Shown piece after piece: positions 8,473-17,944 of a DNA stretch of 64,000 nt (the first letter of the stretch is position 1; each line of letters starts with the position of its first letter). The notes beneath the pieces were generated by a model that was not told where the DNA came from, did not search any database, and saw nothing but the letters and a program-made list of their open reading frames with translations. The translations under genes and the position numbers were made by a program. Source of the stretch: Alphaproteobacteria bacterium (GTDB taxonomy: Bacteria > Pseudomonadota > Alphaproteobacteria > GCA-2731375); contig JAJFGG010000018.1 of the NCBI GenBank assembly GCA_021776235.1, positions 34,962 to 98,961 of the forward strand, written 5' to 3'.

Positions 8473-8994
8473 CTAGCAGACCAGCAGGTCGTCGATCTCA
8501 ACTTGTTGCAGGTTGGGGGTATCGCCATGGATGATGGCGGCGGCGACATCGATCAGACGCTGTAGCAGGCGCGATGCCTTGGTGGCGGTCTCGGCCAGTT
8601 CCTCCGGCTGCGGGCCGGCCATGGCCGCTTCGACGTCCTTGATGCTCTGGATTACAACCTTGTTCATCCGTTCGATGGTGTTATCGAAGGGTTCGCGGAA
8701 CTCCGCCGGGGCGTTCTCATAGGCCTCAATCGTAATATGGCTATCGGACAGGCCGCTATCATTAAAGTGCTGCTCATAGCTTTTGGGCTGCCATTCCTTG
8801 GCGTCTTCCAGAATATCAGGCATGTCCGGAACCATTTCCAACAGCATCACGATCTCGTTGAAATGGTTAAGATAGTCCGTGGCCAGAAAGGTATCATCGT
8901 TGACGTTGGTATCGGCGACCAAGGCCTTCAGGCGCGCCGCGGGATCGGACCGCCTCGAACCTTCTACTTCCGATGTTTGGCCGGTCATATTCAT
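8473..8994 (-). CDS. conserved-looking acidic cytoplasmic protein, unknown
   Basis: A 173-aa protein starting MNMTGQTSEVEGSRRSD. It is rich in Asp and Glu, has no signal peptide or membrane segment, and is predicted by eye to be mostly helical (for example 'DYLNHFNEIVMLLEMVPDMPDILEDAKEW' in two pieces and a C-terminal amphipathic run). I recognise no motif. It is convergent with the carbamoylase and stands alone. Composition and codon use resemble its GC-rich neighbours, so I think it is a real gene, but no function can be proposed. Confidence 0.6.
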   Translation of the reverse strand: MNMTGQTSEVEGSRRSDPAARLKALVADTNVNDDTFLATDYLNHFNEIVMLLEMVPDMPDILEDAKEWQPKSYEQHFNDSGLSDSHITIEAYENAPAEFREPFDNTIERMNKVVIQSIKDVEAAMAGPQPEELAETATKASRLLQRLIDVAAAIIHGDTPNLQQVEIDDLLVC

Positions 8995-9269
8995 CCGTTG
9001 CCACCCTGCGCCAGTTCGATGCCGTAATTGTCTGGTGCATCAAAGTCCAAATTCCATGTTGGCGACAATTGGTTAACATTAGCTTGCGCTTGACATGCCA
9101 CGGCACTCGGTCTTGAACCATGGCAAGGCAAAAGTTCGGATTAGGGACTAAGGATCGCGGTAACGCTCGCCACAGGTGCCTTGCCAGCGGTATCAAGACT
9201 GCCGCGCGCCACCGTCGACGGCAAATGCATCGGGCTCAACGGCTCGCCATCAAATCACCCGGAAATGCT

Positions 9270-11411
9270 CTAATTCGCTGGCTCTTTTGCCAGGGTACTG
9301 TCGAATGGGTTGAGCCGCCCTTGATCATAAGGTTGCGGCCAGGTACGAAGCTTGAGGGCCCAGAAATAATCCGTATCAGACGCCCCATAGTGGCAACCCA
9401 TACAAGAGGTGCTTTCCAATGACTGCCCGTTGCCGGGGTTTTGGAAGTAAGTCTCCATCGTGGTATTCAAAGCGCCGACCTGGGGAATGGGCAGGCCTGA
9501 CCATCTTGGATAGGCATTGCTAGCTGTGGCCATCGCTCTTTCGTAAGCCTGCTGGACCGCGACGTTTTGACTGGCGGGCGGCTTATCTTCAAAACCGCGC
9601 GGATAAAGGAACGGTTTGGCGTAGAAAGAAGCCGGATCGGTTGGCCATTGAGTAATCACCAATTGATAGTTTTTCCAAACGGTACCTTCGAGAATTTCCT
9701 GATATTTTTGATTCATGCCTTGCGTCGACAGTCCATAAGGAAATTCCTTTGATGAAGGAAATTCCTTTGATCCTGCGACCGGTGTATTGGGTATTTTATA
9801 GATGCGGCTGACTTCCACCGGTGTGCGATATTGCTCAGGCAAGAGGTTTTGATTTGAGCTAATCGTAGGTGGCTGATACGAGAACCCCTTGGGATGGAAT
9901 ATACCATTACCGTTATTGAACGACGGCCTTATTCCAGATGGTGCCTCCAAATTATCGACATGTTCAAAACTGGCCCAGATACCCTGGCTAAACTGCGGCG
10001 TTTTCACCACGACATGTAATCCAACCAGCCCAACTTTTCGGACCTTGGAAGGCATTCTGCCTGAAGGATCACTAATGTTGGCTTCTGATACAAAATAACG
10101 GGACAGGTCATCCACCCGTTGCCAAGGGTATTCCGCTTCTTCAATCATGATGCGCCAGGCGGCCTTGATCGTAATCGAGTTGCCATTCACAGGTTGTTTG
10201 ACAACCGTATTTGTCTGTGGCTGCTGCTGGATCTCAAGTTTGCCATGTTTGTCAGCCAGCAATGGAGGCTTAACGGACAGGGGCGGTAAACCGGCGATCG
10301 TAGGTGATTTTGGTAGATTTCCTTTCAAGTACCATTTGTTTCGTCGAACAAATTCGTACAGGACTTCATTTAACTGCAACTGGTAACGAACGTACTTCCG
10401 GTTCTGATCGATTAACGGCGAAGAGAACGCTTCGTCTAATTGTGTGCGGCTTTTACCCTTGGAAGTCAGGTCCAGATTAAAAGGCCGTTTATAAGGAGTA
10501 TCGCTATCGTTCCAACGTTTGGGTTGCGTGGGTGCTGCGGCGCCGGCGCCTGGACCGGGCAGCGCGGCCGAAACCGTTCTGAATGTTTCCCAGACAACAG
10601 GAACACAATTGCAGTTGTCACCCGTCGTATTCTTCTCGCGAAACTGTTTGCCAGTGGGAACCGAAGGGTCGGCCACACCCCGATGTTTGCTATCCGCAGG
10701 CCATATTAGGCCAATGAAAGTTTGCCAGGCAAAATAATCGAAAAACGGCCTGTCTTCGATATCCGTCAATAGCAATCGGGAGTGTGGTTTTAATTGTGCG
10801 GGCACCTCGGATCTTAGTCCCGGCTTTAACAGATCGTACGGTTTCGCAATCCGCGTATTATGTGCCTGTTCGTACGGAGGTTCAAAGTCAGGCTTGTTCT
10901 GGTCGGCAACCTGATAGTTGGTGTTGAAGTTTCTCGTCGCTCCTGCAGATAGGGATTTCAAGGCCCAGGTGATGGATGAGCATCCCGCAATCGTCAATTG
11001 ACCTGCGCCGGTCTCTGTTGTGGTAAGGCAAAGATCTTTGCTGTTCAGTTTTATGGTCCCATCGCCATTCCAGGTCCAAACCTGATTCACGGAGGTACTA
11101 CCACTACATTCCCATATGCTAACATTTTTGGGGGTGTAGCTAGCCGTATCAACGTTAAGGCAATAGGTCGGGCTGCGGCGCCCGCCTAATCCGATTCTAC
11201 CATCTGCAAGAATTTGCCAGTCAGGCGCGCTGCGGCAATCAGTGAGTGTAACGGCAAGGTTGTTGCTGGCGGTCCTAGAGAGCAGCCCCAAACATTTCTC
11301 GTCCGGGAATGTTGAAACAGTAACTGTTCCCGGCGCAGCATGTGGCTGAAACGGCAAGCCAATAAGAAGGACTGAAGTTGTCAGCAGAGCAACAAACATA
11401 TGCGGCTTCAT
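9270..11411 (-). CDS. secreted protein with N-terminal ricin-B-like lectin domain and C-terminal CxxCH heme motif
   Basis: A 713-aa protein with a clear Sec signal (MKPHMFVALLTTSVLLIGLPF... ending HAA). Residues about 30-155 look like a beta-trefoil carbohydrate-binding (ricin B-type) domain: repeated 'CLGLL', 'YCLNVDT', 'VWTWNGDGTIKL' and 'LCLTTTE' segments. The rest contains 'FFDYFAWQTFIGLIWPAD' and ends with a single CMGCH c-type heme site near residue 672 followed by 'YFWALKLRTWP'. I know related 'cytochrome c family' hypothetical proteins but no proven function. The gene is visibly AT-richer than its surroundings, which suggests transfer. A short in-frame direct repeat encodes SKEFPSSKEFP (near 9740-9772). 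GGAG precedes the start. Confidence 0.75.
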   Translation of the reverse strand: MKPHMFVALLTTSVLLIGLPFQPHAAPGTVTVSTFPDEKCLGLLSRTASNNLAVTLTDCRSAPDWQILADGRIGLGGRRSPTYCLNVDTASYTPKNVSIWECSGSTSVNQVWTWNGDGTIKLNSKDLCLTTTETGAGQLTIAGCSSITWALKSLSAGATRNFNTNYQVADQNKPDFEPPYEQAHNTRIAKPYDLLKPGLRSEVPAQLKPHSRLLLTDIEDRPFFDYFAWQTFIGLIWPADSKHRGVADPSVPTGKQFREKNTTGDNCNCVPVVWETFRTVSAALPGPGAGAAAPTQPKRWNDSDTPYKRPFNLDLTSKGKSRTQLDEAFSSPLIDQNRKYVRYQLQLNEVLYEFVRRNKWYLKGNLPKSPTIAGLPPLSVKPPLLADKHGKLEIQQQPQTNTVVKQPVNGNSITIKAAWRIMIEEAEYPWQRVDDLSRYFVSEANISDPSGRMPSKVRKVGLVGLHVVVKTPQFSQGIWASFEHVDNLEAPSGIRPSFNNGNGIFHPKGFSYQPPTISSNQNLLPEQYRTPVEVSRIYKIPNTPVAGSKEFPSSKEFPYGLSTQGMNQKYQEILEGTVWKNYQLVITQWPTDPASFYAKPFLYPRGFEDKPPASQNVAVQQAYERAMATASNAYPRWSGLPIPQVGALNTTMETYFQNPGNGQSLESTSCMGCHYGASDTDYFWALKLRTWPQPYDQGRLNPFDSTLAKEPAN

Positions 11412-11785
11412 AAGTTTTCTCCGTTACATCATCCCATGTTTTGAATGTAGCCTTCTGATTCGGTGTTACAGTAATTGCGCTAAGAAGTTCAAGGATGGCG
11501 CTGAATATGATCCGTGTGATTCAAATCGCCGAAATGTTGCAACACATACTATTACGTTAACATTTATGGGTGCCATAAAACCACCTCTTGCACAACCCTA
11601 AGGGGTAAATATGTTGTTTGCAAATCAATTTTAGCAATGACCAGGTTGAACTATTGCTTGGTACCGCTGAATCCGGGTACACCTTGCCATCTCTAGTTCA
11701 GGCCCACTGCCATAAAATTTGCACACTGCAATAGTCGTGATTTACTGTTCGCTCAAATATCGAGGCGCAGGTTGCGAAGGATAAA
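11412..11785. other. 374-bp AT-rich intergenic region between divergent genes
   Basis: The region between the two divergent genes is distinctly AT-richer than the rest of the window, like the adjacent 713-aa gene. It must contain both promoters. I see no clear palindromic operator, terminator or RNA gene in it. Confidence 0.45.
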
Positions 11786-12871
11786 ATGCCGGTAAATCCA
11801 TTCCATGCCGTTCTAGCGGAAACCGGGGCGGCCGGTTCTGAGACCGCTCAATGGAAAGCGGTTGCCAGCTTGTATCATGCCTATTTCACTGGTTTGATCC
11901 TGACGGTTGCCGCGCACAAGGGCGGCGATGCGGCGGGGGAGTGGGTCTTTCGAACCTTTCGCCGCCAGCATCACGACAAGTTTCTTTCCAGTTTCAAAAA
12001 ACTCGGCCTGGAGCATTTGCCCGACGCGGTGGCGGCGGCGCAATATCACTACCTGTCCAATTCCGTCGGCGGCGTCGAGGTGGAGTATATGTATGAGGCC
12101 GACGACAAGGCCTGGGTGCATTTCTGCCATCCCCGCTGGATGTACGAGGGCGCCGCGCTATGCGGTGTGCCCTTGCAGGTCAGCCATGGTTTTCTGCGCG
12201 GCTGGTACGGACATAATGGTGTCTCCATGGGAAATTCGCGCCTGGGTTTTGTCTGCACCAGCCAGGATATGACCGGGCAATATGGCCTGGCCGGATACTT
12301 TCGCCAGTTTGACCACGATTTGGCGCCCGACGAGCGCTTGCAGTTCGCGCCGGCCGAAATGGCGCCGCCCTTTGATCCCGATGTGGCGCCGCGGTTAAAG
12401 CCCGAAGATTGGCCCGTGGAACGCCTGCACAAGGCCAACCGCAATTATGCCATGGATTATGTCAAGACCTGTCTGCCCGAACTGACCGCCGCTTTGGGGC
12501 CAGCTGAAGCCGGCGCCCTGGGTAATCTGGCGGGAAATATCATTGGCCGTCAGTATTACCGGCAGATCCAGGCGTTGTTGGGCACCAGCGGTGATGGCGC
12601 CCTGGATTTCGCTACTTTCATGGCAGCCATGGCGAGGGCCCAGGATGACCCCGCCAAGTGTACCGGCAGCCAAGATGACGCCACGGTGCGCATTTCCGGC
12701 TGGCGCCTGATGCGGGGCCGGGAAGACCGTCACCCCAGCGTATTCGAAGCCTGGAACGGCCTGTGGCAGGGTTGTCTGGCGGTTCACAACCGCTTTCTGA
12801 CCCTGCAAACCAGCAACCGCATGGATTATGGTGACGACGCCTTCGAATGGCGCATCCGCAGGGTTTTTTGA
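11786..12871 (+). CDS. unknown 361-aa protein, possibly ATC-hydrolase-like
   Basis: A soluble 361-aa protein without signal peptide, starting MPVNPFHAVLAETGAAG with GAAGGAT just upstream. Two parts are visible: an N-terminal section with 'VFRTFRRQHHDKFLSSFKKLGLEHLPD' and an aromatic-rich core 'MYEADDKAWVHFCHPRWMYEG' with His and Cys residues that could serve as ligands or catalytic groups. The pattern faintly recalls L-2-amino-thiazoline-4-carboxylate hydrolase-like proteins, but I cannot confirm this. It stands alone between the divergent heme/lectin gene and the protease, with a long gap on each side. Confidence 0.55.
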   Translation: MPVNPFHAVLAETGAAGSETAQWKAVASLYHAYFTGLILTVAAHKGGDAAGEWVFRTFRRQHHDKFLSSFKKLGLEHLPDAVAAAQYHYLSNSVGGVEVEYMYEADDKAWVHFCHPRWMYEGAALCGVPLQVSHGFLRGWYGHNGVSMGNSRLGFVCTSQDMTGQYGLAGYFRQFDHDLAPDERLQFAPAEMAPPFDPDVAPRLKPEDWPVERLHKANRNYAMDYVKTCLPELTAALGPAEAGALGNLAGNIIGRQYYRQIQALLGTSGDGALDFATFMAAMARAQDDPAKCTGSQDDATVRISGWRLMRGREDRHPSVFEAWNGLWQGCLAVHNRFLTLQTSNRMDYGDDAFEWRIRRVF

Positions 12872-13075
12872 AGGCCGAATTTACAATCCAGGATTGTAGA
12901 AAACCTTTTCGACCGGAACGACGTTCACACCGTTCCTGTGCCTGTTCCGGTGCGCCCCACAGATCATTTGTGACCTAAACCGGGCAGGTCATATTTTCGT
13001 TACACAAAAACTTGTGCCATTGCGCCTGACCCATACCCGCATTAAGTTTTGTTAACCATCCTTTTGGGGGAGCCG

Positions 13076-13156
13076 ATGGCGATGGTTATAGTTTACGAAT
13101 TTGGGCATACCACCACCGCGACCGTTGGCAGATCAACGGGATTAGGTGGATGGTGA
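13076..13156 (+). CDS. possible 26-aa leader peptide overlapping the protease start
   Basis: A short frame MAMVIVYEFGHTTTATVGRS... ends in TGA at 13154-13156, overlapping the protease ATG (13150) in the arrangement ATGGTGA. It has the best binding site in the area (GGGGGAG at 13066-13072), whereas the protease ATG has only an ill-placed AGGTGG directly before it. This suggests translational coupling, or alternatively that the true N-terminus lies in this frame and a one-base indel separates it from the protease. Evidence is positional only. Confidence 0.35.
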   Translation: MAMVIVYEFGHTTTATVGRSTGLGGW

Positions 13157-16100
13157 TACCCAGCGACCCGGTTTTCGGATTTCAGTGGCACCTTCGCGAT
13201 GTCCTTGGCGTCGATGCCGATCTGAACGTTACCGAGGTCTGGGACGATTATCAGGGCAACGGCGTCGTGGTCGGTATCCTCGACGACGGTATCGATTACC
13301 TGCACCAGGATCTCGCCACGGCCTACCGGCAGGACCTGGACTACGACATTGTCGACAACGACAACGATGCCTTCGCCAGCGCGGCGAGCGATGCCCATGG
13401 CACGGCTGTCGCCGGCATGATCGCCGGGGCGATCAACGGCGCAGGTAGCGTCGGCGTGGCGCCCGGGGCCGACATCAGCGGCATTCGATTGAATACCGCC
13501 CAGACATTCGATGATTTGGTCCCGCACGCCCAGGCGGCACTCGAGTTTATGGATACGTTCGACGTTGCCAACTTTAGCTGGCGGATCACCAGTATTTATT
13601 TCAGGGATAATTTCCTGTCGGGGCAGCTCACCGGCATCTCCACGGCGCTTCGCGACGCCGCAAGTACCGGCCGCGGTGGCCTCGGCACGGTGGTGACGAC
13701 CGCCGCCGGCAACGAGGGCGAAACTGGCGATAACGTCAACTACCACAATCTCAAGAATTCGCAATTTGGCATCACGGTCGGATCGATCGACCGCGACGGG
13801 AACATGGCTGCCGACAGCACCCCCGGCGCCGCCGTCCTGGTTTCCGCGCCGGGCGCATCCGTCGTGACCACGGACGGCCGCGGCAACAGCGGCTACGTCG
13901 CTGGGGATTATGTGCAACTCTCGGGCACGTCGTTCGCCGCTCCGGCGGTCGCCGGCGTGGCGGCGCTGATGCTCGAGGCCAATTCGGCCCTCGGCTATCG
14001 CGACGTACAGGAAATCCTGGCCTACAGCGCCCGCAACCCGCTTGCCAGCAGCGCCGGCTGGCAGAACAATGGCGCCGAGAATTGGAATGGCGGCGGCTTG
14101 CAGTATCGGCACGACTACGGCTTCGGCCTGGTTGACGCCCACGCCGCCGTCCGCCTGGCGGAAACCTGGAACGACCAGAGCACCTACGCCAACCGGCAGA
14201 CCGCCAGCGAGACCTCCATCGACTTCCGGCCGATCACCGACAACGGTACGATCACGGACGATCTCTCGATCAGCGGGACCGGTATCGAGATCCAGCATAT
14301 CGAGGTTGGTCTCAGCATCACCCACCCCTTTATCGGCGATCTCTCGGTCGAGATCACCTCGCCCTCGGGGACCACGAGCACCCTGGTCAACCGGCCCGGC
14401 TTGAGCGCGTCCAGCCCCTTTGGCTCAGGCGCGGACAACATCAACTTCACCTTGTCCAGTGTGCATTTCCTGGGCGAGAGCTTCGACGGCACCTGGACCC
14501 TGACCGTAAGCGACAATGATGCGACCTTTGTCGGCACCCTCAACGCCTGGTCGCTGACCGCCTACGGCGATACGCAAGACGACGACGATACCTATATCTA
14601 CACGGATGAATTCGCCGGCTATGGCACCGGTGCCCGGGCCGTGCTGAATGACGCCGCGGGCGCCGACACCATCAATACTGCAGCGGTCACCTCTTCGGTG
14701 TCGGTGAACCTGAATGCCGGGTCGACCAGCACCATTGCCGGCAGCAGCCTGACGATCGGCGCCGGCACCAGCATCGAGAATGCCACATCGGGCGACGGCA
14801 ACGATACCCTTACCGGTAACAGCCAGGCCAACATTCTGCGCGGCGGGCGCGGCCAGGATGTCCTCAACGGCGCCGACGCGAACGACATACTCGACGGCGG
14901 CGCCGGTGACGATATTCTGACCGGCGGTTCCGGCGACGATACTCTGACGGGCGGTCTTGGTGCCGACACGCTCAGGGGCGGTGCTGGCAGTGATGCGCTG
15001 GACGGCGGCGGCGGCTTCGACGTGGCCGACTATCAGTTGGCGGCGGCGGCGGTGACCGTGAACCTGGCAACGGGCATCCATGGCGGTGAGGCCGCCGGCG
15101 ACAGCTATATTAGCATTGAAAGGATTCTGGGCTCGGACGGTTTCGGCGACACGCTGATCGGCGGCGCCGGGGATAGTCAGCTGTACGGCAACGGCGGTAG
15201 CGACTGGCTGCAAGGCGGTGCCGGCAATGACACGCTTCGCGGCGGCAGAGGCAACGATTTGTTTGTCATCGGCCAAAATGAAGGCGATGACGTTATCGAT
15301 GACTTCCAAGCCGGCCCAGGTTTGATCGACCGGATCGATTTATCTGCGAGGTCCGATGTGGCCAGTTTGTCTGGTCTGCTTGCCATTGCATCAGATAATT
15401 CGGTGGATACGACCCTATCATTCGGAAATAGCGATTCACTACTCCTCAGGGGCGTGCGCAAAGCTGACTTAAGAGACGATGATTTCATTTTTCGGGCTAA
15501 CGTTCCTCCGGTGGTGACGGCGTCAAGTGTCACGGTATCGCACGATGCCTCTGTCTCGGTCAGCACTCTGCTGAGCTTCAGCGACGGCGATGGCGATACG
15601 GCGGCGAGCTATTCATTCTGGGACTCTGGCACGGGTCCGTCGAGCGGCTATTTTGCCGTCAATGGTGTCCGGCAGGGCTCGCTCCAGAGCATCAGCGTTG
15701 CGGCCGCGGATCTGAACAGCGTGACCCTGGTGGGCGGCAGCGGACCCGGCACCGACCAGCTCTGGGTGCGCGCCTCCGACGGCCTATCTACAACGGATTG
15801 GTTGCCCTTCGTTATGACGACGACGAACCAGGCGCCGGACCTGACGGCGTCGGATGTCTCGCTGAATGGCGGGTCCGGCGTTTCGCTTGCCTCCCTGTTG
15901 GGCTACAGCGACGGCGACGGCGATGCGGCTGTGCGCTATCAGTTCCGCGACCAGGACAGCGGCCCGAACAGCGCCTATATCGCAGTGGGCGGTGTGCAGC
16001 GTAGCGCGGGCGCGACGCACGAGGTTCTGGCCGGTGACCTTGGCGGGGTGACGGTTGTTGGCGGTCTGCAGCCGGGCATCAACACGGATACGCTTCGTGT

Positions 16101-17121
16101 GCGGGCTTCCGATGGCGCGGAGTGGAGCGCCTGGCAGAGCCTGACGGTGACCTCGGACGGCCCGGAAGCACCGGCCTTGACGGCCTCGGATGTCACGCTG
16201 TTGCACGATGCCAGCGTCTCGGTCAGCACTCTGCTGAGCTTCAGCGACGGCGATGGCGATGCGGCGGCGAGCTATTCATTCTGGGACTCTGGCGCGGACC
16301 CGTCGAGCGGCTATTTTGCCGTCAATGGTGTCCGGCAGGGCGCGGTCCAGAGCATCAGCGTTGCGGCCGCGGATCTGAACAGCGTGACCCTGGTGGGCGG
16401 CAGCGGACCCGGCACCGACCAGCTTTGGGTGCGTGGCTCCGACGGTGTTTTCCTGACCGATTGGATCCCCTTCGTTATGACGACGACGAACCAGGCGCCG
16501 GCCCTGGCGGCCTCGGATGTCACGTTGTTGCACGATGCCAGTGTCTCGGTCAGCACTCTGCTGAGCTTCAGCGATGGCGATGGCGATGCGGCGGCGAGCT
16601 ATTCATTCTGGGACTCTGGCGCGGACCCGTCGAGCGGCGATTTTGCCGTCAATGGTGTCCGGCAGGGCTCGCTCCAGAGCATCAGCGTTGCGGCCGCGGA
16701 TCTGAACAGCGTGAGCCTGGTGGGCGGCAGCGGCCCCGGCACCGACCAGCTCTGGGTGCGCGGCTCCGACGGTCTTTCCCTGACCGATTGGATCCCCTTC
16801 GTTATGACGACGGTTGCCGCCGGCGTAGCCTTGAGCGGAAGTTCAGGTGGGGAAAATGTCCTGATCGGCAGTGATGGCGACGACCTGTTCGTCTTCGCCG
16901 ACGGCTCAGGCGCCGACACCGTGCAAGACTTCATTGTTGGCGCCCAATCGGATGATGTTCTCGATGTCGCTGCCTTCGGTTTCGCCGACCTGACGGCGCT
17001 TCTAGCCGTGACCAGCCAGCAGGGCAGCGACGCGGTAATCGCGCTCGACAGCGACGATCAGGTCACGCTGATCGGTGTCGATAAATCAAACCTGCACGCG
17101 GATGATTTTTTGTTTGCCTAG
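13150..17121 (+). CDS. large subtilisin-like (S8) protease with P domain, RTX repeats and type I secretion C-terminus
   Basis: A 1323-aa protein. Residues about 8-340 form an S8 peptidase domain with the triad Asp in 'GILDDGID' (about 45), His in 'DAHGTAVAGM' (83) and Ser in 'SGTSFAAPA' (261). Residues about 345-475 match a proprotein-convertase P domain ('ITHPFIGDLSVEITSPSGT', 'FDGTWTLTVSDN'). Glycine/Asp-rich calcium-binding RTX nonapeptides occupy about 555-700 ('LDGGAGDDILTGGSGDDTL'). Four repeats of about 109 residues follow (about 789-1222), then a C-terminal RTX-like section ending in DDFLFA, the usual uncleaved type I secretion signal. There is no N-terminal signal. No T1SS transporter genes lie in the window. 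It is probably an exported, calcium-dependent protease. Confidence 0.9.
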   Translation: MVIPSDPVFGFQWHLRDVLGVDADLNVTEVWDDYQGNGVVVGILDDGIDYLHQDLATAYRQDLDYDIVDNDNDAFASAASDAHGTAVAGMIAGAINGAGSVGVAPGADISGIRLNTAQTFDDLVPHAQAALEFMDTFDVANFSWRITSIYFRDNFLSGQLTGISTALRDAASTGRGGLGTVVTTAAGNEGETGDNVNYHNLKNSQFGITVGSIDRDGNMAADSTPGAAVLVSAPGASVVTTDGRGNSGYVAGDYVQLSGTSFAAPAVAGVAALMLEANSALGYRDVQEILAYSARNPLASSAGWQNNGAENWNGGGLQYRHDYGFGLVDAHAAVRLAETWNDQSTYANRQTASETSIDFRPITDNGTITDDLSISGTGIEIQHIEVGLSITHPFIGDLSVEITSPSGTTSTLVNRPGLSASSPFGSGADNINFTLSSVHFLGESFDGTWTLTVSDNDATFVGTLNAWSLTAYGDTQDDDDTYIYTDEFAGYGTGARAVLNDAAGADTINTAAVTSSVSVNLNAGSTSTIAGSSLTIGAGTSIENATSGDGNDTLTGNSQANILRGGRGQDVLNGADANDILDGGAGDDILTGGSGDDTLTGGLGADTLRGGAGSDALDGGGGFDVADYQLAAAAVTVNLATGIHGGEAAGDSYISIERILGSDGFGDTLIGGAGDSQLYGNGGSDWLQGGAGNDTLRGGRGNDLFVIGQNEGDDVIDDFQAGPGLIDRIDLSARSDVASLSGLLAIASDNSVDTTLSFGNSDSLLLRGVRKADLRDDDFIFRANVPPVVTASSVTVSHDASVSVSTLLSFSDGDGDTAASYSFWDSGTGPSSGYFAVNGVRQGSLQSISVAAADLNSVTLVGGSGPGTDQLWVRASDGLSTTDWLPFVMTTTNQAPDLTASDVSLNGGSGVSLASLLGYSDGDGDAAVRYQFRDQDSGPNSAYIAVGGVQRSAGATHEVLAGDLGGVTVVGGLQPGINTDTLRVRASDGAEWSAWQSLTVTSDGPEAPALTASDVTLLHDASVSVSTLLSFSDGDGDAAASYSFWDSGADPSSGYFAVNGVRQGAVQSISVAAADLNSVTLVGGSGPGTDQLWVRGSDGVFLTDWIPFVMTTTNQAPALAASDVTLLHDASVSVSTLLSFSDGDGDAAASYSFWDSGADPSSGDFAVNGVRQGSLQSISVAAADLNSVSLVGGSGPGTDQLWVRGSDGLSLTDWIPFVMTTVAAGVALSGSSGGENVLIGSDGDDLFVFADGSGADTVQDFIVGAQSDDVLDVAAFGFADLTALLAVTSQQGSDAVIALDSDDQVTLIGVDKSNLHADDFLFA
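15514..16815 (+). repeat. four tandem in-frame repeats of about 327 bp within the protease gene
   Basis: Units begin near 15514, 15841, 16177 and 16504, each starting with a codon pair for (V/L)-(T/A) followed by A-S-x-V. Copies 1, 3 and 4 are nearly identical in DNA (shared 'SFSDGDGD', 'SYSFWDSG', 'FAVNGVRQG', 'VGGSGPGTDQLWVR'), while copy 2 is clearly diverged but keeps the same frame ('GYSDGDGDAAVRYQFRDQDSG'). This points to recent duplication or gene conversion among copies 1, 3 and 4. Confidence 0.85.
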
Positions 17122-17233
17122 CCTGGATGTCCATGTGGCCGGTTTAGTCTGGCATTTTCCTGGCAACGCCGCATCCTGCTGCATGGTCGCAAAGTGGTAA
17201 TAGCCTCGGAACCAGGAGGACCGCTTGCGATCT

Positions 17234-17900
17234 CTATCCTGCCCGCTTCCGAGCACCAACCCCTGGCATCGGCAACCGGCTCTGAGTTACAAGGCGCTTC
17301 CGCAGTAAGTTAATTCGAACCGTAGTTCCTATATCAAGGGAGCTGTCAATGCTGATGGCGCCATCATGCAGCCGGACCAGTCCATCTGCGATTGGCAAAC
17401 CAAGACCGGCACCATGATGTTCGCGCGAATACTCGCTCTCCACTTGACCAAATGCAGTCAAAATTGCCTCGACCTTGTCTTCAGGATGCCTTCTCCGGTG
17501 TCGGATACGTTGATTTGAAACCATTCCTCCCCCGAAATCTTCGTGGAAATCACAACCGCTCCGTGTGGCAGGCAATATTTCACGGCATTTTCAATGATGC
17601 TCTCAAGTACGAGACCGAGTTTAGCCTTGTCGCCGACAAAATTTACCGGACGCTCGGCGTCGATAAATCGCAATGAGAGACGTTTTTCCCGGGCTCTGGT
17701 GTCGAACTTCGCGATCGTTTCCCGCAACAAAGCCGACAGTTCGAAGGTTGCCTCGTCGAGTAATACGCTGCCATCGTACAGCATTGCCATATGGAGCGCG
17801 GGATCAAGGATTTGCAACAGGTTACTTCGTGGCGCGAACCGAACCGAAGAGCCCCTCTGTTTGGTGTCTCGCGCGCCACTAATCCTAACAATCCAATAGC
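17234..17900 (-). pseudogene. sensor histidine kinase fragment, frameshifted and lacking its N-terminus
   Basis: Two overlapping minus-strand frames together encode the C-terminal half of a histidine kinase. The first (from about 17900 to 17458) gives 'LQILDPALHMAMLYDG', an N box 'SIIENAVKYC' and the G1 box 'NVSDTGEGI'; the second (to 17234) continues with 'PEDKVEAI', the F box 'TAFGQVESEYS' and the G2 box 'GAGLGLPIADGLVRLHDG'. Loss of one base near 17490, probably a C from a CCC run, would explain the break. The sensor and the phospho-accepting His region are missing; an in-frame stop lies near 17912. No response regulator adjoins it. It is therefore almost surely non-functional. Confidence 0.78.
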
Positions 17901-17944
17901 TTTTCGACTCTTACGAATGGGATCCACCCATTGGAATTGGACCC

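Noticed and set aside
12882..12898. Perfect dyad TACAATCC-A-GGATTGTA after the 361-aa gene
   Set aside because: The stem is AT-rich and lacks a following U-tract, so I do not call a terminator; it could be a protein-binding site but nothing supports a specific one.
13093..14325. 410-codon minus-strand open frame opposite the protease
   Set aside because: Antisense shadow of the peptidase domain.
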